Shown: positions 1-9,239 of the stretch, one piece after another
Layout: each line of letters begins with the position of its first letter
How positions within the stretch are numbered: position 1 is the first letter of the stretch
Origin: Candidatus Neomarinimicrobiota bacterium
GTDB lineage: Bacteria; Fidelibacterota; Marinisomatia; Marinisomatales; TCS55
Assembly (NCBI GenBank): GCA_018647265.1
Contig: JABGTK010000143.1
Span: forward strand, 1 to 61,199
Length of the DNA: 61,199 bases
Reading direction: 5' to 3'
Translations under genes and position numbers: made by a program
Notes under the pieces: generated by a model
The model's input: only the letters and a program-made list of their open reading frames with translations
The model's database searches: none
Told to the model about the DNA's origin: nothing

Positions 1-8
1 ATTAAATA

Positions 9-2939
9 ATGAAACTTCGTTTCATCTTATTAATGTCCATTGCTTTTGGGCAGGTGAATTACAATCATCCTGAGTTGGATTGGAAGACCATTGAAACCGA
101 TCATTTCCGAATTCATTTTTATGCTGAGACAGAGCAATCCGCCCGTGAAGGGGCAACCGTGGCGGAGCGAATTTATCCATTTGTAACTAAACTCTATCAA
201 TATGAACCATTTGACAAGACCGATATCGTTTTCACCGATGTGGATGATATATCCAATGGTGCCGCATATTTTTATGATAATAAAATTATCATCTGGACCA
301 GTCCTTTAGAATTTGAATTGCGCGGTTCACACCGTTGGTTCCAGAATGTAATCACTCACGAATTCACCCATATTGTTTCCATCCAGCGTGCTCAGAAGTT
401 TGGTAAGTCCATTCCCGGTGGCTATTTTCAATGGATTGGCTATGAAAAAGAGAAACGTCCCGATGTGCTCTATGGCTATCCAAATACGCTTGTGAGCTAT
501 CCATTACCGGGGACAACTGTACCGCCGTGGTTGGCGGAAGGTGCCGCCCAATTTATGTATCCCGGCGCTGATTGGGATAATTGGGACAGTATACGGGATA
601 TGATTCTCCGTGACAGAATATTGAACAACAACATGCTTTCGTGGCGACAAATGAATACCTTTGGTAAAAGTGGGATTGGAAATGAATCTGTATATAATGC
701 GGGCTTTGCTTTGGCCCGATATTTGGCAGTGAAGTATGGACCTGAATCTTTGGAAAAGATTATGACATCCTTGAGCAAACCAATGAATTATTCAATCAAT
801 AGAGGTATTAAGGATGCCACAGGAAATGAGGGTAAAAGTGTTTACAATGATTTTGTGACTGTTCTCAATACGAGATATGAAACATTGACAAAATCTGTTT
901 TGCTTCATGAACGAAAGGGGAAAGTTATCCATGATAAAGGGACGGCCAATCTTTTTCCCGTCTGGAATGTTGATGGCACAAAGATTGCCTATATCTCAAA
1001 TCAGGATCACGATTATTTTGGAAGTACAGATCTTTTCGTTTATGATATAAATAATAGATCGAGTGAAAAAATTGCCAAGAGTGTTTATTCTAAACCGGCT
1101 TGGAATGGGGATAAAATATATTATTCCAAAAAAGCGAAGAGGCCGAATAAATTTGGTTCAAAATATTATGACCTTTATGAATATGACTTTTCAACTAAAA
1201 AAGAATTTCGTTTAACGAAGGACGCGCGCGCATTCTCTCCTGTATTCAGCTCAAAAGACAGTGCCATTTTTTACCTTGCTACTTTTGACGGAACACAAAA
1301 TATTTTCAAGATCGATCTTCATTTAAAATCTACCGAAAAACTTACGGATTTTGATGCCCATGAAATCATTGGCGGACTGAATTATGATGAAGGAAATGAC
1401 CGCCTCATTTATGATATTACCACAAATCATTTTCGTAATATCCATTATTTGAGTTTATCCGATTCTACCTTAGGTCCTGTGTTAAATAATAAATTATGGG
1501 ATGAGCGGCAAAGTGATTATTCGAAAAATGGAATGGTGTATAGTGATGATCGGTCGGGAATCTTCAATCTCTATTTTATTGGTAAAAAAAACCAAGGTTA
1601 TCTAACCAATGTCTCCGGCGGCGCCTTTATGCCGGATATCCATGAGAGCGGGAAGGTTGTTTATTCCCTATATGAAAATGGTCAATATAAAATGGCAATC
1701 CTTGATTCTATTGAAATTATGGCTGATACACATGTGGGATATACTCCTTCATATTTTCAGCGGAATAAAAATTTATCTTTACGCATAAGTGAAAAGATTC
1801 GTGTAGAACCGGTAACGTACAAGGATCATTTTCCGCCCATGTTTACCATGCCTAGGGTGACAATGGATTATGGCACATTTAAACCCGGATTCTATTTCTA
1901 TTCATCTGAGATTTTGGAAAAAGTTGCGATAGTTGGGGGTGCTTCTGTCAATCGCTCCAAGGATTTAGATTTGTTCTTTTTATTTGAGTATAAACATTTA
2001 TATCCAACCCTATTTTTTGAAACATTTTATCTCACTCGGAATACGGAAGAACGATCAGCATACTCCGTATACAAACTGGATAATAATCTAAAATTTCGAC
2101 TCATTGAATTTCGAGGTGGTATTCAAATCCCATTTTATGGGACTCAATTTGAACTATACGGAAGTTGGTCTCAATACCGTGCATCGATAAAGGAGCAAGT
2201 GGTGGGGAAGCCTCAACTTCAATCGGGAATTGGTTACGATTATTTCCGTGGAAAGGAAGCTGGTTTGAAATGGGGATTAACACAGTACAAGCGGCGAATC
2301 GATCAAAATATTAATCCCGTGGGATATCGGATCAACTTAAATGTGGCCAAAGAGTGGAATCAATTTATTGATGGATTAGATTTATCCGAATCGGGGACTC
2401 TTGTTTCCAATTTCAATAATCATGATTTGGTGCGGACAGAATTGAGTGGTGAATATCTTTGGGAAATTCCCAATACAAATAGATGGACGGTATCCATTGG
2501 GGGGCAAACAGGATGGATATCCAATACAAAAGCAGATTCATTTTTTCACTTTTTTGCCGGTGGTATGCCCGGATTGAAAGGCTATCCATTTTATTCCCTC
2601 GAAGGGACAAATATGGCGATTGGTGAAATGGGGTTGCGTGTGCCATTATTTCGAGAAAAACATATTCCCATTGGATGGTTTACTTTGCAGCATTCTACAA
2701 TTGGGTTGATTGGTCAAGGTGGTGATGCATGGAATCGCGAAAAGTCAAATTTTAAAATGAAACGTTCGGCAGGAGTAGAATGGCGAATGTCCGGTGCATC
2801 TTTTTATAATTACCCTACTTCAATTGGAGTGGAATATCACCGAGGATTGGATACATTTGAAATGGATATTGGTGATGGAAATACCATAAAGTATGGCTAT
2901 GAAGATCGGTTTTATTTCACAATATTGTTTGGTTTTTAA
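9..2939 (+). CDS. Exported peptidase-MA-like metalloprotease with beta-propeller and C-terminal beta-barrel
   Basis: This 976-residue envelope protein is probably anchored in the outer membrane. It starts with a short hydrophobic signal (residues 1-15). A gluzincin-type zinc site follows, with HEFTH at residues 117-121 and a downstream WLAEGAA at 174-180 whose Glu177 would be the third ligand. This is the layout of peptidase-MA-like families. Residues about 310-570 carry TolB/WD40-like propeller repeats (for example FPVWNVDGTKIAYIS). The last 340 residues are rich in alternating aromatic strands and end in a Phe (ILFGF), as in BamA/Omp85-like barrels. Only 8 bases precede the ATG, so any promoter lies outside the window. 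The next gene begins 1 base after its stop. The function is inferred and the substrate is unknown. Confidence 0.75.
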   Translation: MKLRFILLMSIAFGQVNYNHPELDWKTIETDHFRIHFYAETEQSAREGATVAERIYPFVTKLYQYEPFDKTDIVFTDVDDISNGAAYFYDNKIIIWTSPLEFELRGSHRWFQNVITHEFTHIVSIQRAQKFGKSIPGGYFQWIGYEKEKRPDVLYGYPNTLVSYPLPGTTVPPWLAEGAAQFMYPGADWDNWDSIRDMILRDRILNNNMLSWRQMNTFGKSGIGNESVYNAGFALARYLAVKYGPESLEKIMTSLSKPMNYSINRGIKDATGNEGKSVYNDFVTVLNTRYETLTKSVLLHERKGKVIHDKGTANLFPVWNVDGTKIAYISNQDHDYFGSTDLFVYDINNRSSEKIAKSVYSKPAWNGDKIYYSKKAKRPNKFGSKYYDLYEYDFSTKKEFRLTKDARAFSPVFSSKDSAIFYLATFDGTQNIFKIDLHLKSTEKLTDFDAHEIIGGLNYDEGNDRLIYDITTNHFRNIHYLSLSDSTLGPVLNNKLWDERQSDYSKNGMVYSDDRSGIFNLYFIGKKNQGYLTNVSGGAFMPDIHESGKVVYSLYENGQYKMAILDSIEIMADTHVGYTPSYFQRNKNLSLRISEKIRVEPVTYKDHFPPMFTMPRVTMDYGTFKPGFYFYSSEILEKVAIVGGASVNRSKDLDLFFLFEYKHLYPTLFFETFYLTRNTEERSAYSVYKLDNNLKFRLIEFRGGIQIPFYGTQFELYGSWSQYRASIKEQVVGKPQLQSGIGYDYFRGKEAGLKWGLTQYKRRIDQNINPVGYRINLNVAKEWNQFIDGLDLSESGTLVSNFNNHDLVRTELSGEYLWEIPNTNRWTVSIGGQTGWISNTKADSFFHFFAGGMPGLKGYPFYSLEGTNMAIGEMGLRVPLFREKHIPIGWFTLQHSTIGLIGQGGDAWNREKSNFKMKRSAGVEWRMSGASFYNYPTSIGVEYHRGLDTFEMDIGDGNTIKYGYEDRFYFTILFGF

Positions 2940-2940
2940 A

Positions 2941-3768
2941 ATGAAAAGATTCATACTATTGACCCTTTTTATTTCAATGGGGTTGGCGCAATTCAATCCC
3001 TATGAGGTATCAAATTATCCAGTCCAGCGGGATTCGGTGAGAATGCCACTCTCTGCGAAGGCTATGTTTAAATCGTTTTTAATTCCGGGATGGGGTCAAA
3101 TTCAGAATAAAGATCCATGGTGGAAGCCGGCTCTATTTGCCGGTGTAGAAACAATTGGACTGTTATCGTCTGCTAATTATGGTAAAAGGGCTGAAGATAT
3201 TCGCCGAAATTTTGAATCTTTTGGCGATGAACACTGGGGCCTAGAACGGTGGTATAATAGGACGAAAATAATTTTTCCTAATCGCTGGGAAGAAATAATC
3301 ATTGGAACCCATAAGCTTGGATTGAAAATAAATGGTGATTATTTTTATTCAGATCAGTTGGCAGATTTGGTAAAAAGATATTCATGGTCAGAAATATATG
3401 TTTTGCGGGATAGGGATTTTTATGAAAATATCGGTAAATATGATCAATTTGTAGGCGGTTGGGACGACCCTTATGACGACCCATTTGATTCTGAAGGAAA
3501 TTGGTTTTCAGTACAAAAAGGAAATGTTGAATCCATAATTCTCACGAAAAGAAAAGATGATTTCCGAGATCAACGTCATCAAAGTAATTTGTTGAAACAT
3601 TATTCACGTTATGCCGTAACGGTTGTGATGTTTAACCATCTAGCCAGCGGTTTAGAGGCAGCTTTGACGGCTAATAAAAAATCTAAAAATCTGGCAAAAT
3701 TTAATTTGAATTACAATCCTTTAAATAAGTGGGGAGTTGGGGGTGTTCAAGTCACCTATACGTGGTAA
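2941..3768 (+). CDS. DUF5683-family exported protein
   Basis: This 275-residue protein has a signal peptide (MKRFILLTLFISMGLAQ). It carries the short motif FLIPGWGQ followed by a hydrophobic helix (ALFAGVETIGLLSSA), the hallmark of DUF5683 proteins of the Bacteroidetes/FCB group. A second hydrophobic segment lies near residue 215. I start it at the ATG at 2941, directly after the stop of the preceding gene, because this gives a clean signal peptide. An in-frame upstream ATG at 2893 would add 16 residues that overlap the previous gene. Its biochemical role is unknown. It is probably co-transcribed with the barrel protease upstream and the BamD-like lipoprotein downstream, so an envelope role is likely. 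Confidence 0.7.
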   Translation: MKRFILLTLFISMGLAQFNPYEVSNYPVQRDSVRMPLSAKAMFKSFLIPGWGQIQNKDPWWKPALFAGVETIGLLSSANYGKRAEDIRRNFESFGDEHWGLERWYNRTKIIFPNRWEEIIIGTHKLGLKINGDYFYSDQLADLVKRYSWSEIYVLRDRDFYENIGKYDQFVGGWDDPYDDPFDSEGNWFSVQKGNVESIILTKRKDDFRDQRHQSNLLKHYSRYAVTVVMFNHLASGLEAALTANKKSKNLAKFNLNYNPLNKWGVGGVQVTYTW

Positions 3769-3805
3769 ATTCTCTGCTTAAAAATTGAAAGAAAGAATCC
3801 ATTTA

Positions 3806-4570
3806 ATGCGTGTAGCAGCAACTATTCTAATGTCTACGGTCATGTTTGTAACAGGATGTGCCGGAAATAAAGCTTTACGAGATATCGATTATAATGCAGA
3901 ATTTCAGGAAGGTAAAACTGCATTAGCAAAAAAGAAATATTCAAAAGCACAGATGAAATTTAATACTGTGGTGATTGGTGCATCTCATACTGATTTGGGC
4001 GATGATGCCATTTTTTACCTCGGTGAATCCCATTATTTAGGTAAAGAGTACTTATTGGCGATTGCAGAATACGATCGCTTAATACGTAAAATGCCTTTCA
4101 GCGATTATGTTGAAAAAGCCCGTTATCGTATTTGTCAATCTTATGTGACTCTTTCTCCAAAATATTTTCGTGATCAAACTTATTCTGAAAAGGCCATTGG
4201 GAAACTTCAGGAGTTCATTGATGATTATCCAAATTCTAAGCATGGTAAAAAAGCTCAGGATGATATAAAAGATTTAAGAAATAAATTGTCTGAAAAGTCA
4301 TATGAATCGGGCGTTTTATATATGAAAATGGAAGAGTACAAAGCAGCTCTTTTAGCCTTTGAGCAAGTAACTGAATTGTATTATGACACTGAATATATTG
4401 ACCAAACTCATTTGAAAATAATCGAATGCTATTTTCGTCGTGGCGAATTGGAAATATCTCGAAATCACTTTGACAGCAAGCGTAAACATATTGAAAATTT
4501 GGGCATGGCTGAAGTGGTTGAAAAATGGTTCGAACTTGGCAGAGTAATGCGAAAGATTGAGGTCGAGTGA
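3806..4570 (+). CDS. BamD/YfiO-like outer-membrane assembly lipoprotein
   Basis: This 254-residue lipoprotein starts at the ATG at 3806. A lipobox ends in VTGC with the acylated cysteine at residue 18. The mature part is a run of TPR-like helical repeats (for example YNAEFQEGKTALAKKKYSKA, then YLGESHYLGKEYLLAIAEY), as in BamD, which helps fold beta-barrels with BamA. Length and repeat pattern match the family. A TTG at 3785 would add seven residues ahead of the signal and is less likely. The stop overlaps the GTG of nadD, which implies translational coupling. Other TPR lipoproteins of the FCB group look similar, so the BamD assignment is probable but not certain. Confidence 0.78.
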   Translation: MRVAATILMSTVMFVTGCAGNKALRDIDYNAEFQEGKTALAKKKYSKAQMKFNTVVIGASHTDLGDDAIFYLGESHYLGKEYLLAIAEYDRLIRKMPFSDYVEKARYRICQSYVTLSPKYFRDQTYSEKAIGKLQEFIDDYPNSKHGKKAQDDIKDLRNKLSEKSYESGVLYMKMEEYKAALLAFEQVTELYYDTEYIDQTHLKIIECYFRRGELEISRNHFDSKRKHIENLGMAEVVEKWFELGRVMRKIEVE

Positions 4571-5148
4571 AAACCTGTCTTTTTGGTGGAACATTTGATC
4601 CACCTCATTTTGGCCATTTGATTGTAGCTCAAACCATTTTTGAGGCTGAACATTTTGATCGAATTGTATTTGTTCCCGCCCATATCCCGCCCCATAAAAA
4701 AGAACAAAAAATCTCTAATGTAAATTTGCGATTAGAGATGCTTAAGATTGCCACGAAGGACAACCCAAATTTCATCATTTCAGATATTGAGATAAAGCGT
4801 GGTGGAATTTCCTATTCTTTAGAAACTATAAGGGCTTATAAAGAAGAAACAAATATAACGCGCAATGATCTTTATTATTTGATTGGGAGTGATTCTTTAA
4901 AGCAATTCCACACTTGGGAAAATCCCAAAGCAATATTAGAAGAATGTCAATTGATAGTCGCCATTAGACCGGGTTTTCGTCCCAGTGATATTCCAAACTG
5001 GATCCTGGCTAAAGTACAATTTGCAAATATTCCACGAATTGAAATTTCTTCCACACAAATTAGGGAAAGATGGTTAGAAGATAAAACAATTCGCTATATG
5101 GTGACGCAACCCGTTTGGGAATTCATTAACGAACGCGATATATATTAA
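4567..5148 (+). CDS. nadD: Nicotinate-nucleotide adenylyltransferase
   Basis: NadD transfers AMP from ATP to nicotinate mononucleotide in cytoplasmic NAD synthesis. The N-terminus shows the nucleotidyltransferase motif GGTFDPPHFGHL (residues 6-17, with the HxGH signature). Near the C-terminus lies ISSTQIRER, the second conserved motif (SSTxIR). The length of 193 residues is normal for the family. The GTG start overlaps the stop of the preceding BamD-like gene in a GTGA arrangement. The second adenylyltransferase of this fold in the window, coaD at 13.8 kb, has a different C-terminus. Confidence 0.93.
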   Translation: MKTCLFGGTFDPPHFGHLIVAQTIFEAEHFDRIVFVPAHIPPHKKEQKISNVNLRLEMLKIATKDNPNFIISDIEIKRGGISYSLETIRAYKEETNITRNDLYYLIGSDSLKQFHTWENPKAILEECQLIVAIRPGFRPSDIPNWILAKVQFANIPRIEISSTQIRERWLEDKTIRYMVTQPVWEFINERDIY

Positions 5149-5152
5149 TCAA

Positions 5153-6070
5153 ATGTTCATGAGTCTCATATTTTTGGCTGCCGGTACTGTAATGCTTTTT
5201 TATGGCGCTGAGTGGATTGTGAAAGGTAGCTCTGGGATTGCTCAGCGTTTAGGCATTTCCCCTTTGGTCGTTGGATTAACCGTGGTTGCATTCGGTACAT
5301 CCCTACCGGAATTAATTGTTAGTATTATTGCTTCTATGGAGGGTAGCTCGTCTATCGCAGTAGGCAATGTCGTTGGTTCCAATATTGCCAATGTTGGTTT
5401 AGTATTGGGACTGAGTGCGCTCATATTTCCGATTTCGGTTAATTATGACCATTTAAAAAGGGATATGTTCATTTATCTATGTGCATGTGCGTTATTTATT
5501 CTTTTCGCCTTTGACGGACGCTTAAGTCGCTTTGAAGGCACTATTTTGTTCATCAGTCTAATCTTTTATATTTTACTTTGCATTAAAAATCCCCATACTG
5601 GCGAATCAAAAACTGAAAAGCCTCAGGGGAAAACATTCAGTCTTGTCTTATTTGTTATTGCTGGAATCCTTCTTTTGGCATTTGGGGCAGACTTATTCGT
5701 GGATGGTGCTATTTTTCTCGCTCGATTTATTGGTGTATCTGAAATTGTTATTGGCATGACTGTGGTTGCTTTTGGTACATCTCTACCGGAATTAGCCACA
5801 TCGGCAATGGCGGCATTCCGAAATGAAAGTGCCATCTCAGTTGGGAATATAATTGGTTCGAATATTTTTAATATTTTATCTGTATTGGGATTGGCGTCTA
5901 TTATTAATCCTCTTGATTCACCAAAAGAAATCATGTCGTTCGAAGTTCCTTTAATGATTGGTTATGGTGTAGTCATGATTTTGATTGCCAAAATGCAGCA
6001 ACCTATCAATCGTTTTATATCGGCCACATTATTGGGCGGATATTTTATTTTTATTTATCTCCTATTTTAA
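5153..6070 (+). CDS. Calcium/sodium antiporter (CaCA family, YrbG-like)
   Basis: This 305-residue integral inner-membrane exchanger has about ten hydrophobic helices. The two alpha-repeats that define the CaCA family are clear: GTSLPELIVSIIAS with GNVVGSNIANVGLVLG in the first half, and GTSLPELATSAMAA with GNIIGSNIFNILSVLG in the second. These repeats form the ion-binding site that couples Na+ influx to Ca2+ export. The ATG lies 4 bases after the nadD stop. A second ATG two codons in is also possible. Ion specificity cannot be read from the sequence. Confidence 0.9.
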   Translation: MFMSLIFLAAGTVMLFYGAEWIVKGSSGIAQRLGISPLVVGLTVVAFGTSLPELIVSIIASMEGSSSIAVGNVVGSNIANVGLVLGLSALIFPISVNYDHLKRDMFIYLCACALFILFAFDGRLSRFEGTILFISLIFYILLCIKNPHTGESKTEKPQGKTFSLVLFVIAGILLLAFGADLFVDGAIFLARFIGVSEIVIGMTVVAFGTSLPELATSAMAAFRNESAISVGNIIGSNIFNILSVLGLASIINPLDSPKEIMSFEVPLMIGYGVVMILIAKMQQPINRFISATLLGGYFIFIYLLF

Positions 6071-6099
6071 CCTGGAATAAATCAGATTAGATTAATCCT

Positions 6100-6753
6100 A
6101 TGATTCAACTCGATAACGTATCCTATACCTATCCAAAAGGCGGTGGTGTCTCCAATGTTAACCTGACTATCGAAGATGATGAATTCTCATTCCTGATTGG
6201 TCCCACGGGATCAGGGAAAACCACATTACTTAGGCTAGTTTATATGGATTTAATTCCTCAGGTTGGAAAGATTGTTATAGATAAATTCAAATCTAATCAG
6301 ATTAAATCGAGGAAGATTCCTTATTTACGCCGGAAAATTGGTATGGTTTTTCAGGATTATCATTTACTAAACGACCGTAACCTGTTTGAAAATATTGCAC
6401 TACCTTTACACGTTATTGGGTCATCAAAAGATGAAATAGTTGATCGAGTAGTAGAATCTCTAGAAGAAGTGGGGCTGGAGGATAAGGCAGAACATTTACC
6501 TGAAGAATTATCCGGTGGTGAGCAACAGCGTGCTTGCCTAGCGCGGGCATTGGTAAAAGATCCGGATATAATATTAGCTGACGAGCCTACAGGTAATCTT
6601 GATCCTGTGACTTCATTTGAGCTGGTTAAACTATTAGAAGAAATTAATCGTGAGGGCACAACCATACTCATGGCCTCTCATAATTATAATTTGATTAAGG
6701 GGCGAGGACATCGTATCATTGAAATCCAAAATGGAAGTGTGCGGCAATCCTAA
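6100..6753 (+). CDS. ftsE: Cell-division ABC transporter ATP-binding protein FtsE
   Basis: FtsE is the cytoplasmic ATPase of the FtsEX complex, which controls septal peptidoglycan hydrolysis at division. The 217-residue protein has Walker A GPTGSGKTT near residues 34-42, a Q-loop (MVFQDYHLL), the ABC signature LSGGEQQR and Walker B ILADEPTGNLDP, followed by the H-loop ASHNY. Its identity is fixed by the partner gene: the stop codon overlaps the ATG of ftsX by 1 base. Length is as expected. Confidence 0.92.
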   Translation: MIQLDNVSYTYPKGGGVSNVNLTIEDDEFSFLIGPTGSGKTTLLRLVYMDLIPQVGKIVIDKFKSNQIKSRKIPYLRRKIGMVFQDYHLLNDRNLFENIALPLHVIGSSKDEIVDRVVESLEEVGLEDKAEHLPEELSGGEQQRACLARALVKDPDIILADEPTGNLDPVTSFELVKLLEEINREGTTILMASHNYNLIKGRGHRIIEIQNGSVRQS

Positions 6754-7622
6754 TGGATAAAATGGTGTTCCTTTTGGCAGAAGGTGTTAAAAACCTTTGG
6801 CGACATAAATTAACCGCCTTTTCGGCCATTTTTTCTACCTTCCTGACTTTGGCAGTAGCCGGATCATTGATCATTGTAAGTCAAAACACAAGTAAGGTAA
6901 TTGAATACCTTCGTGATAAATACAAAATTGAAGTATTTTTTAAGGAAAGTGTAAAAGATAATCGTGTAGTAGAATTGGTCAATGAATTTAAAAAGATCAA
7001 GGGTGTCCGCTCGACCACAATGATTTCAAAATCTGATGCTGAAAAAATATTTAAATCCCAGTTTGGTGAGAACATTTTTGATTTAGTGGGGTATAATCCA
7101 TTGCCGGCCAGTTGTGTGGTGAATGTGGTGAAAAACCATGAAACTATATTCAATGTTGGTCCGATTATTAACCGATTAAAAACCTACCCAGAAGTTGAAG
7201 ATGTAAGTTACCAAGGAAGGCTAATTTTAAGAATTGAATCTTATTACCAGAAATTCGTTAAAGGAATGACAGTCTTGTTAATTCTAGTCTTAGGGATTTC
7301 TGTATTCATTATTTCAAATACAGTTCGATTGACAATCTATGCAAAAAAAGAATTAATCCAGGCACTGCAACTTATTGGAGCAACGCGAACATTTGTGAAA
7401 GCGCCTTTTATTATTGAAGGTATGTTCCATGGCTTGCTGGGAGCTTTGTTTGCTTCAGCGTTCCTTATCGCTGGTTTGGAAATTGGCTCCGGTATTATTT
7501 ATTCAGTAACCAAACTCAACGTACAATATGACCCATTGGTCTTAATTGGTATTTTATCATCAACTGGGATTATTATCAGTTTCTTGGGTAGTAGTCGCGC
7601 AATCTCGAAATTTTTAAAATAA
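6753..7622 (+). CDS. ftsX: Cell-division ABC transporter permease FtsX
   Basis: This 289-residue inner-membrane protein has one N-terminal helix (residues about 20-42), an extracytoplasmic domain (residues about 45-165) and three C-terminal helices, the topology of FtsX. The motif LQLIGATRTFVKAPFIIEG in the cytoplasmic loop is typical of the family. Its ATG overlaps the ftsE stop (TAATGG), so the two are translationally coupled. The pair transmits FtsE ATPase activity to periplasmic hydrolases or their activators. Confidence 0.92.
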   Translation: MDKMVFLLAEGVKNLWRHKLTAFSAIFSTFLTLAVAGSLIIVSQNTSKVIEYLRDKYKIEVFFKESVKDNRVVELVNEFKKIKGVRSTTMISKSDAEKIFKSQFGENIFDLVGYNPLPASCVVNVVKNHETIFNVGPIINRLKTYPEVEDVSYQGRLILRIESYYQKFVKGMTVLLILVLGISVFIISNTVRLTIYAKKELIQALQLIGATRTFVKAPFIIEGMFHGLLGALFASAFLIAGLEIGSGIIYSVTKLNVQYDPLVLIGILSSTGIIISFLGSSRAISKFLK

Positions 7623-7678
7623 ATGATTATAATTACTTTCTTGACAGATGAAAATCAAACCATCTAATTTTCAACCCT

Positions 7679-8710
7679 ATGTCAACAATTAAAATTCCAA
7701 ATTTGAATGATCGAGAAGCGGCGATTCTCACATCAGTTATTGAGGAATATATCGCATCTGGAACTCCTGTTTCTTCGGGCTATCTTAAAAAGCATTGCGG
7801 TATGAATGTGTCTCCAGCCACAATCCGAAATGGCATGGTTTCATTGGAGAAAAAAGGATTCCTTATGCAATTGCATACATCCGGTGGAAGAATTCCATCA
7901 GATGTAGGATACCGATTTTATGTCAACGCCAAGCCAAAATTTCGATCGCTGGATGATCCTTTTTCTGAAAGCGTTGAAAAAGAACTGTTGACCGTTGCTA
8001 ATAATGTTGACGAATTGTTGGACTCCACAGCATTAATGTTGGCGAAAGTTAGTCATATGTTTGGTGTTGTTTTGATCTCAGGGTATCATAAGAGTATCCT
8101 AACGGACATAGAATTAGTTTCTCTCCATGGGAATCGCATTATGCTCGTGTTGGGTCTAGATTCAGGTTTAATTAAGTCCATTGTGCTGAACTTGGATTTA
8201 AACATTCAGCCAAAGTTGATAAATAAGATAACTCTAATTCTGAAAGAGCGATTGATTGGATGCTCTTTAAAAGAAATTCAATCCACCATTGGAATGCGAT
8301 TGAATGGTACAGAAATGTATTCCCACGAATTGGTTCAGGTTTTGATAGATGATTGTTTAAATTATTTTCATATAGATAATAATAAAAGAATATACACATC
8401 GCCATCTGATGTATTACTTGATCAACCTGAATTTCAAAACTTAGCAAACTTTCAACGTCTTTTACCTGCCTTGGATAAATCGTATTTGAACCAACATTTT
8501 AAAGATAATTTTTCGGATAAATCAGAAAGAACATTAATTGGAATCGAGAATGAAGATGAACTGTTAAATGATTGTTCCATTATAACAACCCAGTTTGACA
8601 GTGGACTAATACAGGGAACAATTGGTGTGCTGGGCCCAAAAAGAATTCCATATATGTCAGTCCAATCCATAATTGATAAATTTGCGGAGATTATACAAAG
8701 TGCCCTCTAA
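7679..8710 (+). CDS. hrcA: Heat-inducible transcription repressor HrcA
   Basis: HrcA is the winged-helix repressor that binds CIRCE elements and controls chaperone operons. The 343-residue protein begins with the typical helix-turn-helix region (REAAILTSVIEEYIASGTPV, then SPATIRNGMVSLEKKGFL and HTSGGRIPSDVGYRFYV). The rest is the GAF-like dimerisation and inserted domain. It heads an hrcA-grpE-dnaJ operon. The 56-base gap upstream has no CIRCE inverted repeat (TTAGCACTC-N9-GAGTGCTAA). A TTGACA at 7641 could be a -35 box, but no good -10 follows. dnaK is not adjacent. Confidence 0.93.
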   Translation: MSTIKIPNLNDREAAILTSVIEEYIASGTPVSSGYLKKHCGMNVSPATIRNGMVSLEKKGFLMQLHTSGGRIPSDVGYRFYVNAKPKFRSLDDPFSESVEKELLTVANNVDELLDSTALMLAKVSHMFGVVLISGYHKSILTDIELVSLHGNRIMLVLGLDSGLIKSIVLNLDLNIQPKLINKITLILKERLIGCSLKEIQSTIGMRLNGTEMYSHELVQVLIDDCLNYFHIDNNKRIYTSPSDVLLDQPEFQNLANFQRLLPALDKSYLNQHFKDNFSDKSERTLIGIENEDELLNDCSIITTQFDSGLIQGTIGVLGPKRIPYMSVQSIIDKFAEIIQSAL

Positions 8711-9239
8711 AGAAAAAACTGCCAGACCGGTAGCTAAGAAAAAAACGCCTACAAAGTCATCGACTACTAAACTCAAAGATCAAATAGAAACTTTAAAGTT
8801 CGATATTTCTTCTCATGAAGATAAATATCTTAGGCTTAAAGCTGAATTCGACAATTATCGTCGTCGGAAACAGGAAGAGACTAGTAACATGTTCAAGTAT
8901 GATGGTGAATCTGTCATTAAACAATTTTTGACTGTTTTAGACGATCTGGATCGATTGGCAAAAGCTGCAGAAGAAAATGGTAAATCAAATATTGAAAAAA
9001 TTAAAGAAGGTATCGATTTGATTGTTAATAAAATCACCAAACGGTTTTCTGAGCGGGAAGTTGTGCCTTTTACAGCGCCCGGTGATTTAGTAGACCCTGA
9101 ACTTCATGATGCCCTTATGATGCGATTAGAAGAAGGAAAAAAAGAGAATGAAATCCTCGAAGTTTTCGAAAAAGGATATCGTTATAAAGATCGTGTCATT
9201 CGTCATGCAAAAGTTGTTGTAAACCAGACGCCATCATGA
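8700..9239 (+). CDS. grpE: Nucleotide-exchange factor GrpE
   Basis: GrpE releases ADP from DnaK. The 179-residue protein has a basic, low-complexity N-terminus, a long coiled-coil helix (residues about 25-90, including YLRLKAEFDNYRRRKQEE) and the C-terminal beta domain ending in the conserved GYRYKDRVIRHAKVVV. I place the start at the GTG at 8700, inside the end of hrcA, because GGAGA at 8686-8690 lies at a suitable distance. A TTG at 8673 would add nine residues. The stop overlaps the ATG of dnaJ. Confidence 0.9.
   Translation: MPSKEKTARPVAKKKTPTKSSTTKLKDQIETLKFDISSHEDKYLRLKAEFDNYRRRKQEETSNMFKYDGESVIKQFLTVLDDLDRLAKAAEENGKSNIEKIKEGIDLIVNKITKRFSEREVVPFTAPGDLVDPELHDALMMRLEEGKKENEILEVFEKGYRYKDRVIRHAKVVVNQTPS

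Noticed and set aside
279-282. Obg as an inactive GTPase because of TKGD in place of NKxD (residues 279-282 of the protein at 15941-16915).
   Set aside because: Other G motifs are intact, and Ser or Thr at this position occurs in FCB-group Obg proteins.
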